56,968 nucleotides of DNA from Candidatus Electronema sp. (lineage in GTDB: Bacteria; Desulfobacterota; Desulfobulbia; Desulfobulbales; Desulfobulbaceae): assembly GCA_026645415.1 (NCBI GenBank), contig JAPEVH010000086.1, forward strand, positions 1 through 56,968. Direction: 5' to 3'. Made by a program: the position numbers and the translations under genes. Of the stretch, positions 43,519 to 51,686 are shown piece by piece. Position 1 is the first letter of the stretch; every line of letters begins with the position of its first letter. The notes beneath the pieces are model-generated. The model saw only the letters and a list, made by a program, of their open reading frames with translations. It searched no databases and was not told the origin of the DNA.

Positions 43519-43578
43519 CAACAGGCCGCGAGTAACGTTCTGGTGTTCCGGCTCTTACGGTTTTTCCTTTTTTTAAAG
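43519..43578 (-). pseudogene. Partial copy of the Se/S-carrier-like gene 5' end
   Basis: CAGGCCGCGAGTAACGTTC and the following 40 bases match the coding start at 42748-42807 with a few changes: TTCTGGTGTTCCGGCTCTT is identical in both. The copy lacks an ATG and is non-coding. It lies upstream of vapBC, so the toxin-antitoxin pair is bracketed by direct copies. Confidence 0.85.
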
Positions 43579-43593
43579 GATTTATTTTGTTTG

Positions 43594-43607
43594 ATCTAAG
43601 TTTAGAT
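43594..43607. promoter_or_regulatory. Dyad, possible vapBC operator
   Basis: ATCTAAGTTTAGAT is a 6+6 bp dyad around GT, about 100 bp upstream of the vapB start. Position and symmetry suit autoregulation by VapBC. Nothing else supports it. Confidence 0.3.
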
Positions 43608-43655
43608 AATCAAAAAATGTTCTTTGTATCCAGCGTATTGAAATTATCGCACAGT

Positions 43656-43730
43656 ACCTAACGTTAAGTTAACCGGCGAGCTTCAGCGAGTCCGAGAGAG
43701 CAAAGCGAACGGTATTAAGTATACGTTTTA
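43656..43730 (-). other. attC-like site after the DUF3223 gene
   Basis: Read on the minus strand the element ends CGGACTCGCTGAAGCTCG then CCGGTTAACTTAACGTTAGGT (split here for length). GTTAGGT is a full GTTRRRY box, and the GTTAAC/TTAAC stem matches common cassette sites. The 5' side (AAAACGTATACTTAATACCG) pairs with the end but has lost the RYYYAAC box. It begins just after the DUF3223 stop, where attC should be. Confidence 0.55.
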
Positions 43731-43733
43731 ATT

Positions 43734-44381
43734 TCATCTTTCGAACTTTTTAAATAGGTCAAGGTTCGCCATTTTTTTATGAAATGCTATAAACATTTTT
43801 TCAATTTCATTATCTGAAAAACGTGTGGTATATTGAAGATCTGCATCTTCATAAAACATCTCTTTGTTTATTGGGCGGTTTAATTCCCTTTTAAAATCGT
43901 TGACGATTTTACTGAACTTAGGAGTAGTATGCCTATATTCTGAATTTTCTTTAGTGACAACTTCATTCGTTTTACAGCACTTAACTGTACCTTGACCAAA
44001 AAGATTGTTTTTCTTTGCTGTTAATATCTCTGACACGGACTGTCTGCAAGCCCGGTAAAAATATTGTTCTAAAGTTGGCTTTACACTTGAGATACATTCG
44101 AGATAAGAAAAATCTGTTAACTGACCGTCTTCTCGTTCAACGTGAAAACAACTCGTAGGGTGATCAGGCGATTGGTCTCTAAAAAAACGTTTGACACCAA
44201 CTCCAATTTTATCACTGGCATCTGGGTGACGTAAAAGCAACTCATACAATAAAATATGGTCTTCCTGATTGATTTCCTCCTTGTCTTTATAACGATTTAG
44301 CATTTTCTGGAAGAATTCTTTTGCACTATTTTTTGTTGGAAAATGTATACTTGGTAATTCAACTGGTTGTGCCTTACCCAT
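43734..44381 (-). CDS. DUF3223 (DCL-like) family protein
   Basis: 215 residues. SIHFPTKNSAKEFFQKMLNR, DHILLYELLLRHPDASDKIG and FSYLECISSV match the DUF3223 domain. The C-terminal part is basic and helical with no known fold (FSKIVNDFKRELNRP, RFSDNEIEKMFIAFHKKM). Markedly AT-rich against its neighbours. The attC-like element beyond its stop points to capture as a cassette. The role of the domain in bacteria is not established. Confidence 0.7.
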   Translation of the reverse strand: MGKAQPVELPSIHFPTKNSAKEFFQKMLNRYKDKEEINQEDHILLYELLLRHPDASDKIGVGVKRFFRDQSPDHPTSCFHVEREDGQLTDFSYLECISSVKPTLEQYFYRACRQSVSEILTAKKNNLFGQGTVKCCKTNEVVTKENSEYRHTTPKFSKIVNDFKRELNRPINKEMFYEDADLQYTTRFSDNEIEKMFIAFHKKMANLDLFKKFER

Positions 44382-44739
44382 ATTTTTCCTTTAAATATAA
44401 CTGTTTAATACATGTAAATTTTTCAAACTACCCGCCTATGTATCTGCCAGTTTACAACAAAAGCCGCGTCGGTCAGACAACCATCAATAATTACGGCCGC
44501 TAATTGTTTGGATAAGAGCCGGGCTGATTATTAAAACTGAGATGAAACTGACCGCTGATCAGTGAAAAAAATAAGGCTGAAGCAAAAGCAGCAACATTAA
44601 AACACCGTTAAGAGTGGGCGCGAAACGATCACTCTTAACGGCACGATAAACGACAGCTAAAGCGACGCGTTACAATTTGCGTAGCAAATAACTGTCCTCT
44701 CTAGGCTTAATTACCTAGTTATGTGCTCATGCAGCCAAA
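44382..44739. other. Gene-poor stretch between DUF3223 and cold-shock genes
   Basis: No coding region here. It contains the yedE fragment (44480-44596) and an inverted repeat CCGTTAAGAGTG (44605-44616) / CACTCTTAACGG (44630-44641) with a 13-base gap; ATTTGC-GTA-GCAAAT (44675-44689) is a smaller hairpin. One of these may end cspA-like transcription coming from the right. Confidence 0.6.
44480..44596 (-). pseudogene. Decayed internal fragment of the YedE-type transporter gene
   Basis: Two blocks match the intact gene downstream: 44480-44503 matches 45275-45297 (CCATCAATAATTACGGC) and 44504-44596 matches 45332-45424 (GAGATGAAACTGACCGCTGA). About 34 bp between the blocks is deleted. It is not in an open frame. 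It is a partial duplicate left on the far side of the cold-shock gene. Confidence 0.88.
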
Positions 44740-44946
44740 TTATAATGGCCTGACATTATTTGCACATGGTCCTTTTTTGCCCTGACCTACTTCAAACTCA
44801 ACTTTCTGACCATCGTTGAGCGTGGCATAACCACCACCGGTCTTAATTTCTGAGTGATGAACAAATAAGTCTTTACCTCCGTCGTCAGGAGTAATAAATC
44901 CAAAGCCTTTGTCCGCGTTAAACCACTTTACTGTACCTTTGCTCAT
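44740..44946 (-). CDS. Cold-shock-domain protein
   Basis: 68 residues. [20 protein letters not shown] and DLFVHHSEI contain the RNP1 and RNP2 motifs of CspA-type RNA chaperones. The C-terminal [14 protein letters not shown] is normal. It lies after YedE with a 109-bp leader that holds a perfect 8-bp hairpin (44981-44988/45004-45011), either terminator or thermo-responsive leader. Confidence 0.95.
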   Translation of the reverse strand: MSKGTVKWFNADKGFGFITPDDGGKDLFVHHSEIKTGGGYATLNDGQKVEFEVGQGKKGPCANNVRPL

Positions 44947-44970
44947 ATCTTACTCAATGTAATGTAGTGA

Positions 44971-45011
44971 AGAATTGAAACCGCCTTTCGCTATCACCAT
45001 CACAAAGGCGG
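44971..45011 (-). terminator. Hairpin in csp leader / yedE terminator
   Basis: On the minus strand CCGCCTTT and AAAGGCGG form a perfect 8-bp stem (15-base loop) followed by TTTCAATTCTT. It could stop yedE read-through or fold the csp leader. Confidence 0.55.
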
Positions 45012-45055
45012 GTGTTGAACATATAAATTTGCGCAGTCCATCGTACATTTATCTT

Positions 45056-46123
45056 CTACTGTTGCGCAACAGTTTTTTTGCGATACGCCAGCACCACAGT
45101 CAGACAAAAAATCAGCCCCGCCAACGTAGCAATCTTACCGTTAAATTCTGGGCCAGCAGAGGTGCTACGGAGCTGCCAACTCACCACAAAAGCCGCACCA
45201 GTTAGCATGCCAAAGCAGGTTAGTCCTGCATCTACATCACCTTGCCCAGCCTTGACAAGTTGACGGAATGGGCAGCCATCAATAATTACGGCTGCGAAAC
45301 CAACCAACACCATAGCCAGAAAGCTCCAGAGATTGTTTGGATGCGAGCCAGGCTGATCATTAAAACCGAGATGAAACTGACCGCTGATCAGAGAAACAAA
45401 CAAAGCTGAACCAAAAGCAGCAACAACACCCCAGAGTAACGTTTTCTCTTTAAAAAGAAAAAAATTGCGCAGCCCGCCAGTAATGCAGAGACCAGACCGC
45501 TGCGACAAGGCCCCAATCAGCAGGCCGACACTCAGTGAAATCCACAGATTTGCATGTTGAGCGGCTGGGCCAGTAGCACCTTGTTGAATAAAACTCGGTT
45601 TGAGCAGAAGAAACAAGAGCAAGAGTACGCCAATACCCGGAAGTACATAGCCATTAAAGGCAGGTAACTCCTTATTACGATCTAAAACTGAACCAGCCCG
45701 GATGTAGCGACCACCTAACCAAATACCAAACATTAGGCCGAACAGAGCAGCAATGGCGGTGAGATCACCTGCTGCCAGCCGTAGAATCATTTTGATCGGG
45801 CAGCCAATGAAAACCCCGCAGCCAACGATCATAAAAAAACCAAGCAGGAAACGAATCAGCGGCGAAGAACCACCTGTAACTTGAAAGCGGCGCATCTTCT
45901 TAGCCATCAGAAAAGAACCAAGCAAAAAGCCAAGCAGCTCTGGGCGAATATAACTCATGCGCAAACTGTCATGCATCTGAAGCGATCCGGCCAAGTTCTC
46001 AAAAAAACAAGAGATGCAGATACCAGAATTGGTTGGATTGCCGAGCAAAGTGAGTACAACTGCACCTGCACCGAGGGCAATGCCAGTGGTAACGGCAAGG
46101 TCAGGAAATTTCAAACGCGCCAT
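45056..46123 (-). CDS. yedE: YedE/YeeE-family selenium or sulfur transporter
   Basis: 355 residues, about nine membrane helices. Conserved cysteines GICISCFFENLAG, GCGVFIGCPIKM, SGLCITGGLRN and IDGCPFRQLVKAGQGDVDAG match the YedE-type putative selenium transporter. Members take up thiosulfate or selenium species through Cys relays. It follows a TPR protein without gap (46124). A ghost of its coding region lies at 44480-44596. Confidence 0.88.
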   Translation of the reverse strand: MARLKFPDLAVTTGIALGAGAVVLTLLGNPTNSGICISCFFENLAGSLQMHDSLRMSYIRPELLGFLLGSFLMAKKMRRFQVTGGSSPLIRFLLGFFMIVGCGVFIGCPIKMILRLAAGDLTAIAALFGLMFGIWLGGRYIRAGSVLDRNKELPAFNGYVLPGIGVLLLLFLLLKPSFIQQGATGPAAQHANLWISLSVGLLIGALSQRSGLCITGGLRNFFLFKEKTLLWGVVAAFGSALFVSLISGQFHLGFNDQPGSHPNNLWSFLAMVLVGFAAVIIDGCPFRQLVKAGQGDVDAGLTCFGMLTGAAFVVSWQLRSTSAGPEFNGKIATLAGLIFCLTVVLAYRKKTVAQQ

Positions 46124-46681
46124 TTATTCACATCCGCCGGCCAAGCGCCGCTTCAGATACAAAAGATCATCAAGAGCTTTCTTGACGGACATGTCGCCCG
46201 GCTTGAGCTGCATTTCCCGCTGGAGCTTCTCTTGAGCCTCCTCAACTTTTTGCTTAATACTTTTGCCAACAAAAAGAGGGGATTTCTTATCGATATAGCC
46301 AGGTTCACTGTCCACCGCCTGCCGATAGCTGCTCAAAGACTCAGCAAGCATCCCCTCCTCGTATTCAAGACGAGCCTGCCAGAGGAGAGCCGTGGAGCTG
46401 TCCGGGTGCATGGTCTGCACTTCAGTTAGTTTTTCCCTAGCTTGTTTATATTGCCGCTGCTCAAAGAGCACAGCAACCTCATGATAGATTTTACTGTCCA
46501 GTTCCATTCGCTGTTGAATCTTGTGCAGCTCTTCCTCACCGCTGTTGATCACAGTTGCAGAGCTACGAGCACTTATCTCGTGCTGGACTAGCATGACCAG
46601 CACAACTGCGGTCAACGCAGCCAATGCAGCTTTTGTAAATATATCCAACAAATTGTCAGTTAAACCTTGAGAAAAAGACAT
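46124..46681 (-). CDS. Membrane-anchored TPR protein
   Basis: About 185 residues: membrane helix near the start (ALAALTAVVLVMLVQHEIS), then TPR helices (YHEVAVLFEQRQYKQAREKL, ALLWQARLEYEEGMLAESLS). The part outside the helix lies in the periplasm if the helix is a signal anchor. It is translationally close to YedE (no gap). I took ATG 46681; 46690 is an alternative. Confidence 0.7.
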   Translation of the reverse strand: MSFSQGLTDNLLDIFTKAALAALTAVVLVMLVQHEISARSSATVINSGEEELHKIQQRMELDSKIYHEVAVLFEQRQYKQAREKLTEVQTMHPDSSTALLWQARLEYEEGMLAESLSSYRQAVDSEPGYIDKKSPLFVGKSIKQKVEEAQEKLQREMQLKPGDMSVKKALDDLLYLKRRLAGGCE

Positions 46682-46695
46682 GGTTAACAAATTTA

Positions 46696-47661
46696 TCAGA
46701 TATTTCCTGCTCCTGCAACAGGAGATGTATAAAAATCACTTAAATCTGCTTTGCCGAGTTCGCTCTCGTTGGCTTTATCCATAACCTTCTCGCGAATTTT
46801 CTGTTCATCCGCTGAACCCCACCAGTTCTTGGGAAAGGCTAAATCCTGTTCTTGTCCTTCCAACATCGACAAGTTGTAGTCTGTGTTGTCGGCAATGTTG
46901 TTGTCGCGCAGCAGAACATTTTTTGCCCCGTAAAGAATCACGCCCTTGCCGTTCTTGCTGATGTTGTTGAAACGTACATCAGAGCAACCACCCTTTTTAA
47001 CATACAGACCAAAGAACTCATTACCGATAATTTCATTATGGAAAGCAGCAGGCGAAGCACCACCGCCAATGAGTAAACCACCACCGTTTTCGGTGATCAA
47101 ATTGTACATGATCGGCATAATGGTCTGCACAGGATTATCTTTCAGATTCTTGCAGCCAAAGGCGGTGCCATTGTGCTTAAAGACATTATTTGCCACAATG
47201 ACATGCGATGAATGACAATGCACAGCAGTATCACCATACATAATCACGCAATACTCAATAATGTTACCTGTGCTGCCGCTGAAGTTAAGAGAACTCCAAT
47301 CGCCTGGCTTGGGTTCAGCTTCTGCGCTGGTAAAGGTGATTTTACTCTCTTTACTCCCTTGAGCCAGCAACTTCCCTTTGATAAAGAGTTCTGACCGGGC
47401 AAAATGATTTTCTTTATCATTATACAACTTTTCTGGCCCAAAGCGTTCAATTTTGGCAAAACGAACAGTGGTGCCAGGCCTGATGGTCAGGGTTACATTT
47501 TCAGCAACCTCTACATCACCCTTGATCAAAACATCACCTGACCAGACTGTATCTTTGTCGATCACGCCTTTATTGACCACGGTCTCTGTGGCAAAGGCAG
47601 GATGAAAAGTTAGAATAGCTGTCGCGAAAGCGGCAAGAAATAAAAGAACGCTGCGTTTCAT
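46696..47661 (-). CDS. Periplasmic right-handed beta-helix (NosD-like) protein
   Basis: About 321 residues with a signal peptide (LLFLAAFATAILTFHPAFA) and pectate-lyase-like coils: VEVAENVTLTIRPGTTVRF, VIVANNVFKHNGTAF, GGCSDVRFNNISKNGKGVIL and KNVLLRDNNIADN. NosD-type proteins help fill metal or sulfur sites; no such partner (NosF, NosY) is in the window. I chose ATG 47661. It follows the PhnD-like gene by 19 bp. Confidence 0.75.
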   Translation of the reverse strand: MKRSVLLFLAAFATAILTFHPAFATETVVNKGVIDKDTVWSGDVLIKGDVEVAENVTLTIRPGTTVRFAKIERFGPEKLYNDKENHFARSELFIKGKLLAQGSKESKITFTSAEAEPKPGDWSSLNFSGSTGNIIEYCVIMYGDTAVHCHSSHVIVANNVFKHNGTAFGCKNLKDNPVQTIMPIMYNLITENGGGLLIGGGASPAAFHNEIIGNEFFGLYVKKGGCSDVRFNNISKNGKGVILYGAKNVLLRDNNIADNTDYNLSMLEGQEQDLAFPKNWWGSADEQKIREKVMDKANESELGKADLSDFYTSPVAGAGNI

Positions 47662-47680
47662 GCTGAGTCCTCTAGTCATA

Positions 47681-48601
47681 TCAATATTTGGTGTAGGGAG
47701 CCATATTGCAAAGCTTCAACTTCTCCCGGATGATGTCGTACTCGCTGTCCACTGCTGGGGCAAAGCCATCCAAGCCCATCCGCTTCAGTACCTTTAGTAC
47801 TTCGCCGTCTACCAACGCGGTCTCATCTTTTTTCAGATGAAGAACTAAATCCTTAACCTGCTGCTTCAACGCGGGATCAACATGTGCCAATGCACCAACA
47901 GTACAATACGGCATAGGTTTGCTCTCGGCAATAATATTATAATCATCTTTATTGATGACATCGCCAGCAACTAGACGATCAAAATCAATGCGCGGTGCTG
48001 CCCCCACATCATATTTACCAAATTCTACGCCATACATGATCTTGTCATGCTTGAGTGCTCCTGGCGGAATATCGTAGCGAAGCAGATCCGTTTCAGGGTC
48101 AATACCATTTTCTAGCATCATAGAATACTGGGCCATATAACCAAAAGGAGCCAAGGCCGGACCAAAGACGAGCGTTTTGCCTTTGATGTCGTTCATTGTT
48201 TTTATCCCACTGTCTTTACGCGCAATGAGCGTTCCTGTGGCCATGTGACCATATCGACCTTGGACATCTACGCCAAGAAAGTCTGCCTTATAGCGCTCTT
48301 TCATCACCACAGCGACTACCGAATTGACGTGAAAGAAATCAAAGTCCTTCTTTTTAGCCAGGTCTTCGACCTCAAAGGTGTTTTTCAGAATCATTTCCAC
48401 CTTGCGGCCTAGCTTTTCGCTCAAGTAAGAAACGAAAGGCGCAAAACGGGCTGTGGACAGCTCCCGGCTATCGCAGATCATAAAACAGAAGCGCAGTGGT
48501 GGCTTGCCGTTGTCTGCTGAGGTCTTTTTATCCTGCCCATTGCCACAGGATTGCAGCGAGATCAGGGCAAGTGCAAAAACAACTTGAAGTATTCTTTTCA
48601 T
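47681..48601 (-). CDS. PhnD-like periplasmic binding lipoprotein
   Basis: 306 residues. Signal peptide with lipobox LISLQSC, then a phosphate/phosphonate-type periplasmic binding fold (FMICDSRELSTARFAPFVSY, FDFFHVNSVVAVVM, IKGKTLVFGPALAPFGYMAQ). No permease or ATPase gene is adjacent. The substrate may be any oxyanion; a selenium or sulfur oxyanion fits the neighbours. Confidence 0.8.
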   Translation of the reverse strand: MKRILQVVFALALISLQSCGNGQDKKTSADNGKPPLRFCFMICDSRELSTARFAPFVSYLSEKLGRKVEMILKNTFEVEDLAKKKDFDFFHVNSVVAVVMKERYKADFLGVDVQGRYGHMATGTLIARKDSGIKTMNDIKGKTLVFGPALAPFGYMAQYSMMLENGIDPETDLLRYDIPPGALKHDKIMYGVEFGKYDVGAAPRIDFDRLVAGDVINKDDYNIIAESKPMPYCTVGALAHVDPALKQQVKDLVLHLKKDETALVDGEVLKVLKRMGLDGFAPAVDSEYDIIREKLKLCNMAPYTKY

Positions 48602-48749
48602 AGCATTCTATCCAAAGCCTGACAGTGATCAACTGCCAGAGCGTTTTTATAAATTAAAGCGTGTACTCCGAGCGCAGGAGAATTAGTCTGCTGATCAGCA
48701 GAGTTTTTGCTGCTGTCACGACTCGAAGTCTCTCTTGGTCAAGGAGAGC
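48602..48749. other. Spacer with palindrome between TPR and binding-protein genes
   Basis: A palindrome CTGCTGATCAGCAG (about 48694-48707) and nearby GAG/CTC stems could form a hairpin in the mRNA between two co-directed genes. It may attenuate the PhnD-like gene. No gene here. Confidence 0.35.
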
Positions 48750-49253
48750 TTACTTTGCAGGACTACCTTTGATCAGTTTGATTTCCTGCTGGATTGTTGC
48801 CAGTTTGTCTGGACTAGAAACGAGAGATTCTGCTTTTTTCAGAGACGCAGCAGCAGGATCAGACTGGCCCAGCTGTTCATAGGCCAGAGAGAAATGAACA
48901 TGCAGCATGGCATCCTTGTCGTTAATTGCAAGGGCACGCTCCAAATATTTCAGGGCATCTTCAGCTTTTTTCTGCTTAAGAAGAACTATGGCCATCCCAT
49001 CTAAAGAGTCAAAATTATTTTTATCCTTAGCAAGTACGCCTTCTAGCTCCTTGGCAGCCAAATCAAGCTGATTGGTCCGAAAATAGGCCATGGCCAGCTT
49101 GTTTTTGGTTTCGGCATCATTAGCATCCATATAGAGCAGCATTTTATACTGCATAATCTGCACAGAGTCTGGAAGCGTAGAAATATCTCCATGTGCAGAA
49201 GCGACACCTGCGGAAAAGGCCAAGAGGAACAGGGCTAAAATCAACTTCAGCAT
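48750..49253 (-). CDS. Periplasmic TPR protein
   Basis: 167 residues. Signal peptide (LILALFLLAFSAGVASAHG) and TPR pairs: AKNKLAMAYFRTNQLDLAAK-like (LAMAYFRTNQLDLAAKELEG), FDSLDGMAIVLLKQKKAEDA, AMLHVHFSLAYEQLGQSDPA. It probably presents helices to other cluster members. It lies 10 bp after the binding-protein-like gene upstream. Confidence 0.75.
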   Translation of the reverse strand: MLKLILALFLLAFSAGVASAHGDISTLPDSVQIMQYKMLLYMDANDAETKNKLAMAYFRTNQLDLAAKELEGVLAKDKNNFDSLDGMAIVLLKQKKAEDALKYLERALAINDKDAMLHVHFSLAYEQLGQSDPAAASLKKAESLVSSPDKLATIQQEIKLIKGSPAK

Positions 49254-49263
49254 TCTCTTCCTC

Positions 49264-49824
49264 TTAGATTAGTTTGCGGGATTTAAGAAATTCTTTTGCC
49301 GCAGCAGGGCCACCACTCTGAAATTCTTGCACTGTTTGATCAGTAATCATGCCACTCAGTTTGTTAATCACTCGATCCAGAACCGGAAATTTGGTTAAAG
49401 AGGTGCGCGGAGAAACTGGCACGGCCATAGAACCATCGCCCTGTTGGAGAGGCCCTTTAAAACCAAACGGCTTTAGCCAAACCATGTTTTTGTTTTCCAG
49501 ATAATATTCTTTGGCCTTGCTATAGCCTTCTTGCTCATCTTGAGGCTGTTCGCCACCCATACCAGCCAGTGCAGGCTTGAGGTATTGAATACAGATGTCA
49601 GCAGGGCAGGAGCCGTCCTTAGTTGGCGGATTCTCTACCAGATTGACGGTAGTGCCTGTACGCTCATTAATATACGTAGCCATGAGCTGTCCAGCCGCTT
49701 TTTGCTCAGGAGATCCATCAGTGGAAAAATTTAGGATTCTTCCCACGCAGCCGTGACTGGGAGAAGCGGTTAAGGCCATGAACAGGACAGAGCCTGATAG
49801 CAGTACCGAAAGTTTGTTTGTCAT
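49264..49824 (-). CDS. Short periplasmic OpuAC-like binding protein
   Basis: 186 residues with a signal peptide (SVLLSGSVLFMALTASPSHG). ILNFSTDGSPEQKAAGQLMA and YINERTGTTVNLVEN resemble the start of OpuAC-type (betaine) binding domains, but the protein is only about half their length. Three cysteines (HGCVGR, DGSCPADIC) are a further difference. SD GAGAGGAG is good. Heads the YedE cluster on the minus strand. Confidence 0.6.
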   Translation of the reverse strand: MTNKLSVLLSGSVLFMALTASPSHGCVGRILNFSTDGSPEQKAAGQLMATYINERTGTTVNLVENPPTKDGSCPADICIQYLKPALAGMGGEQPQDEQEGYSKAKEYYLENKNMVWLKPFGFKGPLQQGDGSMAVPVSPRTSLTKFPVLDRVINKLSGMITDQTVQEFQSGGPAAAKEFLKSRKLI

Positions 49825-49856
49825 TGCTCTCCTCTCTTTTTGTGAATATAAACGCC

Positions 49857-49870
49857 TGAGTATGCACTCA
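49857..49870. promoter_or_regulatory. Dyad upstream of the YedE cluster
   Basis: TGAGT-ATGC-ACTCA is a 5+5 bp dyad about 33 bp upstream of the first gene (start at 49824), where a promoter would be. TATATT-like boxes lie beside it. It could be an operator. Confidence 0.35.
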
Positions 49871-49961
49871 AGATATACTTTTTATTTACTCTGTTTATCA
49901 CAGTAGTTTTTTTACTCTACAGTATCCAGCAAGGGATTTTATTTCAGAAATAGCACATTAT

Positions 49962-51344
49962 TCACAGCCAGTCCAGAAATTTCCACCAAAAATAATTAAG
50001 CGGCAAGAGAAAAAAAAGGCTGATCAACGCTAAGGGAATACTGATTTTGGCAGCAACCAAAGGCTTTTCCCCGCCCATTTGCAAACCAACAACTATTGGC
50101 GGGGCCTGATAAGGAAAAACAATGGTTGAGAAGCCAACCACCTGCATCATGAGCAGGGTTTGTATTGGGAGATCAGTAGCGTGTGCAAGACTAGCTGTCA
50201 GTGGAGTGAATACTGCTGGCACTGCTGGAAGCGTTGCGACTATACCTACCAAGGCAGAGGCTGTACTTACAGACATATAGTTGATAAAATCTTGCTGTTT
50301 AGCGATGGGCAGTAAACTGATAACAGCGGTAGCAATGCTATGCCCTAGGCCGCTTTTATTGATCATATTACCTACGCCAAGGATGCCTGCAACAAAGATG
50401 ATGGATGACCAATTAAGTTTCTGATTAAATTGGGCCGTACTCACAATATTTACACCCGGAAAAAGCAGGACTATTGCACCTCCCAAGGCAACCCACGCCG
50501 GAGAAATATGGTGGAGGAAATCGGTCATCCATAAACAAAGCATAACAAGCAAGACAGTAGCCAAGATCCGTTCGTTGAGAGAGAATGGTTCTATTGTGCG
50601 TTGCTCGTCATGAAGGACGAGTGCAGGCTCGTCATTATAGAAAAATAAAATCAAGCCTGTAAGCAAGATCGTTTTTATCAGACTGAGAAAGGGAAAATGT
50701 AGTAACAGGTAAGAGCCATAGAGAAAGGTAATATGATACTGCGTTTCTGCCATACCAGCCAAAACCATGTTGGGGACATTGGCAGGCAGAATACCAAAAG
50801 CAGGAATGTATGTACCAAGAATCACAGCTAACAAAATGCCTGTCCGCCCTTTTCTGCCCTCTTGAAAGCCAAAATGCTCGGCAATTGATATTGCGATAGG
50901 CGTTAGTAGCACGACTCGGCCCATTGCTGACGGCATCAGAAAACTGAACAGTAATGATGCTGTCACTAAGCCGCTGATAATTTTAAAATAGCTACCATGC
51001 AACCACGCTGCGGCAGCGCGGGCAGCTCTTGCGCCTAATCCCGTTGAAGTAATGGCACTACCAATAATTAAGCCACCAAAAACCAGCCAAACCGCTGCTG
51101 AACTAAAGCCAGAAAAAATAACGTCAGACGTGGAGACGGAAAAGAGCATGGCCAGCCAGAAAAAAAGTAAGGCTGTGATATACTCAGGCATTATGGCTGT
51201 GGCTAAAAAACTCAGGGAGAGCAAAGCTAATATCGCGGCTCTGATTGTCGGACTAGGCGAGCAAAAAAGCATGATGGCACCTAGGCCACTGAGAGCAATA
51301 GGGAGCAACTTAGAGTTATTGCGAAGGGTCGTAATGAGATTCAT
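49962..51344 (-). CDS. DASS/SLC13-family anion transporter
   Basis: 460 residues, about twelve membrane helices. SFLMPSAMGRVVLLTPIAISIA and GILGVGNMINKSGL give the SNT-like turns of the DASS fold; FSTIVFPYQAPPIVVGLQMG is the second. Substrate may be dicarboxylate, sulfate or another anion. Same direction as the YedE set, 138 bp upstream of its first gene, so probably a separate unit. Confidence 0.85.
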   Translation of the reverse strand: MNLITTLRNNSKLLPIALSGLGAIMLFCSPSPTIRAAILALLSLSFLATAIMPEYITALLFFWLAMLFSVSTSDVIFSGFSSAAVWLVFGGLIIGSAITSTGLGARAARAAAAWLHGSYFKIISGLVTASLLFSFLMPSAMGRVVLLTPIAISIAEHFGFQEGRKGRTGILLAVILGTYIPAFGILPANVPNMVLAGMAETQYHITFLYGSYLLLHFPFLSLIKTILLTGLILFFYNDEPALVLHDEQRTIEPFSLNERILATVLLVMLCLWMTDFLHHISPAWVALGGAIVLLFPGVNIVSTAQFNQKLNWSSIIFVAGILGVGNMINKSGLGHSIATAVISLLPIAKQQDFINYMSVSTASALVGIVATLPAVPAVFTPLTASLAHATDLPIQTLLMMQVVGFSTIVFPYQAPPIVVGLQMGGEKPLVAAKISIPLALISLFFLLPLNYFWWKFLDWL

Positions 51345-51686
51345 GGAAGTTTATAGAGATAGAAGATTAGATGCGCAAACTGTTTAAATTGCTTGCTTCT
51401 TAAAAAAAGCAGGTGTCTTTCTAGGTAGTTGTCAATCGTTTCATTGTATGCACGCTTGATTCAAGTTCCAAGTGTAACTTTTCAAAAATGATTAAATCCA
51501 AGAATTTTTCATAAGTTATAGCAAAAGGAACATCAGTGATACTGATTAACCTGTTGAACGAAACATAACAATTTTTCCGGCCAGCTATCTTGCCTACCCT
51601 TTTGTTGACAAAAACGTGCAAATAGATTACTTATGCGTATTTCTAATCTTCATATTGTAAAAACCATAACTATTTAAGGTGGCGGC
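51345..51686. other. Divergent spacer, DASS transporter / HdrC-like
   Basis: An AT-rich 342-bp spacer with no convincing gene. A 66-codon minus-strand frame (51421-51621) has no recognisable protein and no ribosome site. Promoters for both flanking genes must lie here. Nothing else stands out. Confidence 0.6.

Noticed and set aside
44605-44641. Inverted repeat as an attC site
   Set aside because: The ends CTTAAC and GTTAAG lack the consensus R/Y boxes; a simple 12-bp hairpin fits better.
51421-51621. 66-codon minus-strand frame
   Set aside because: AT-rich, no ribosome site, no family resemblance. Kept only as a note in the spacer.
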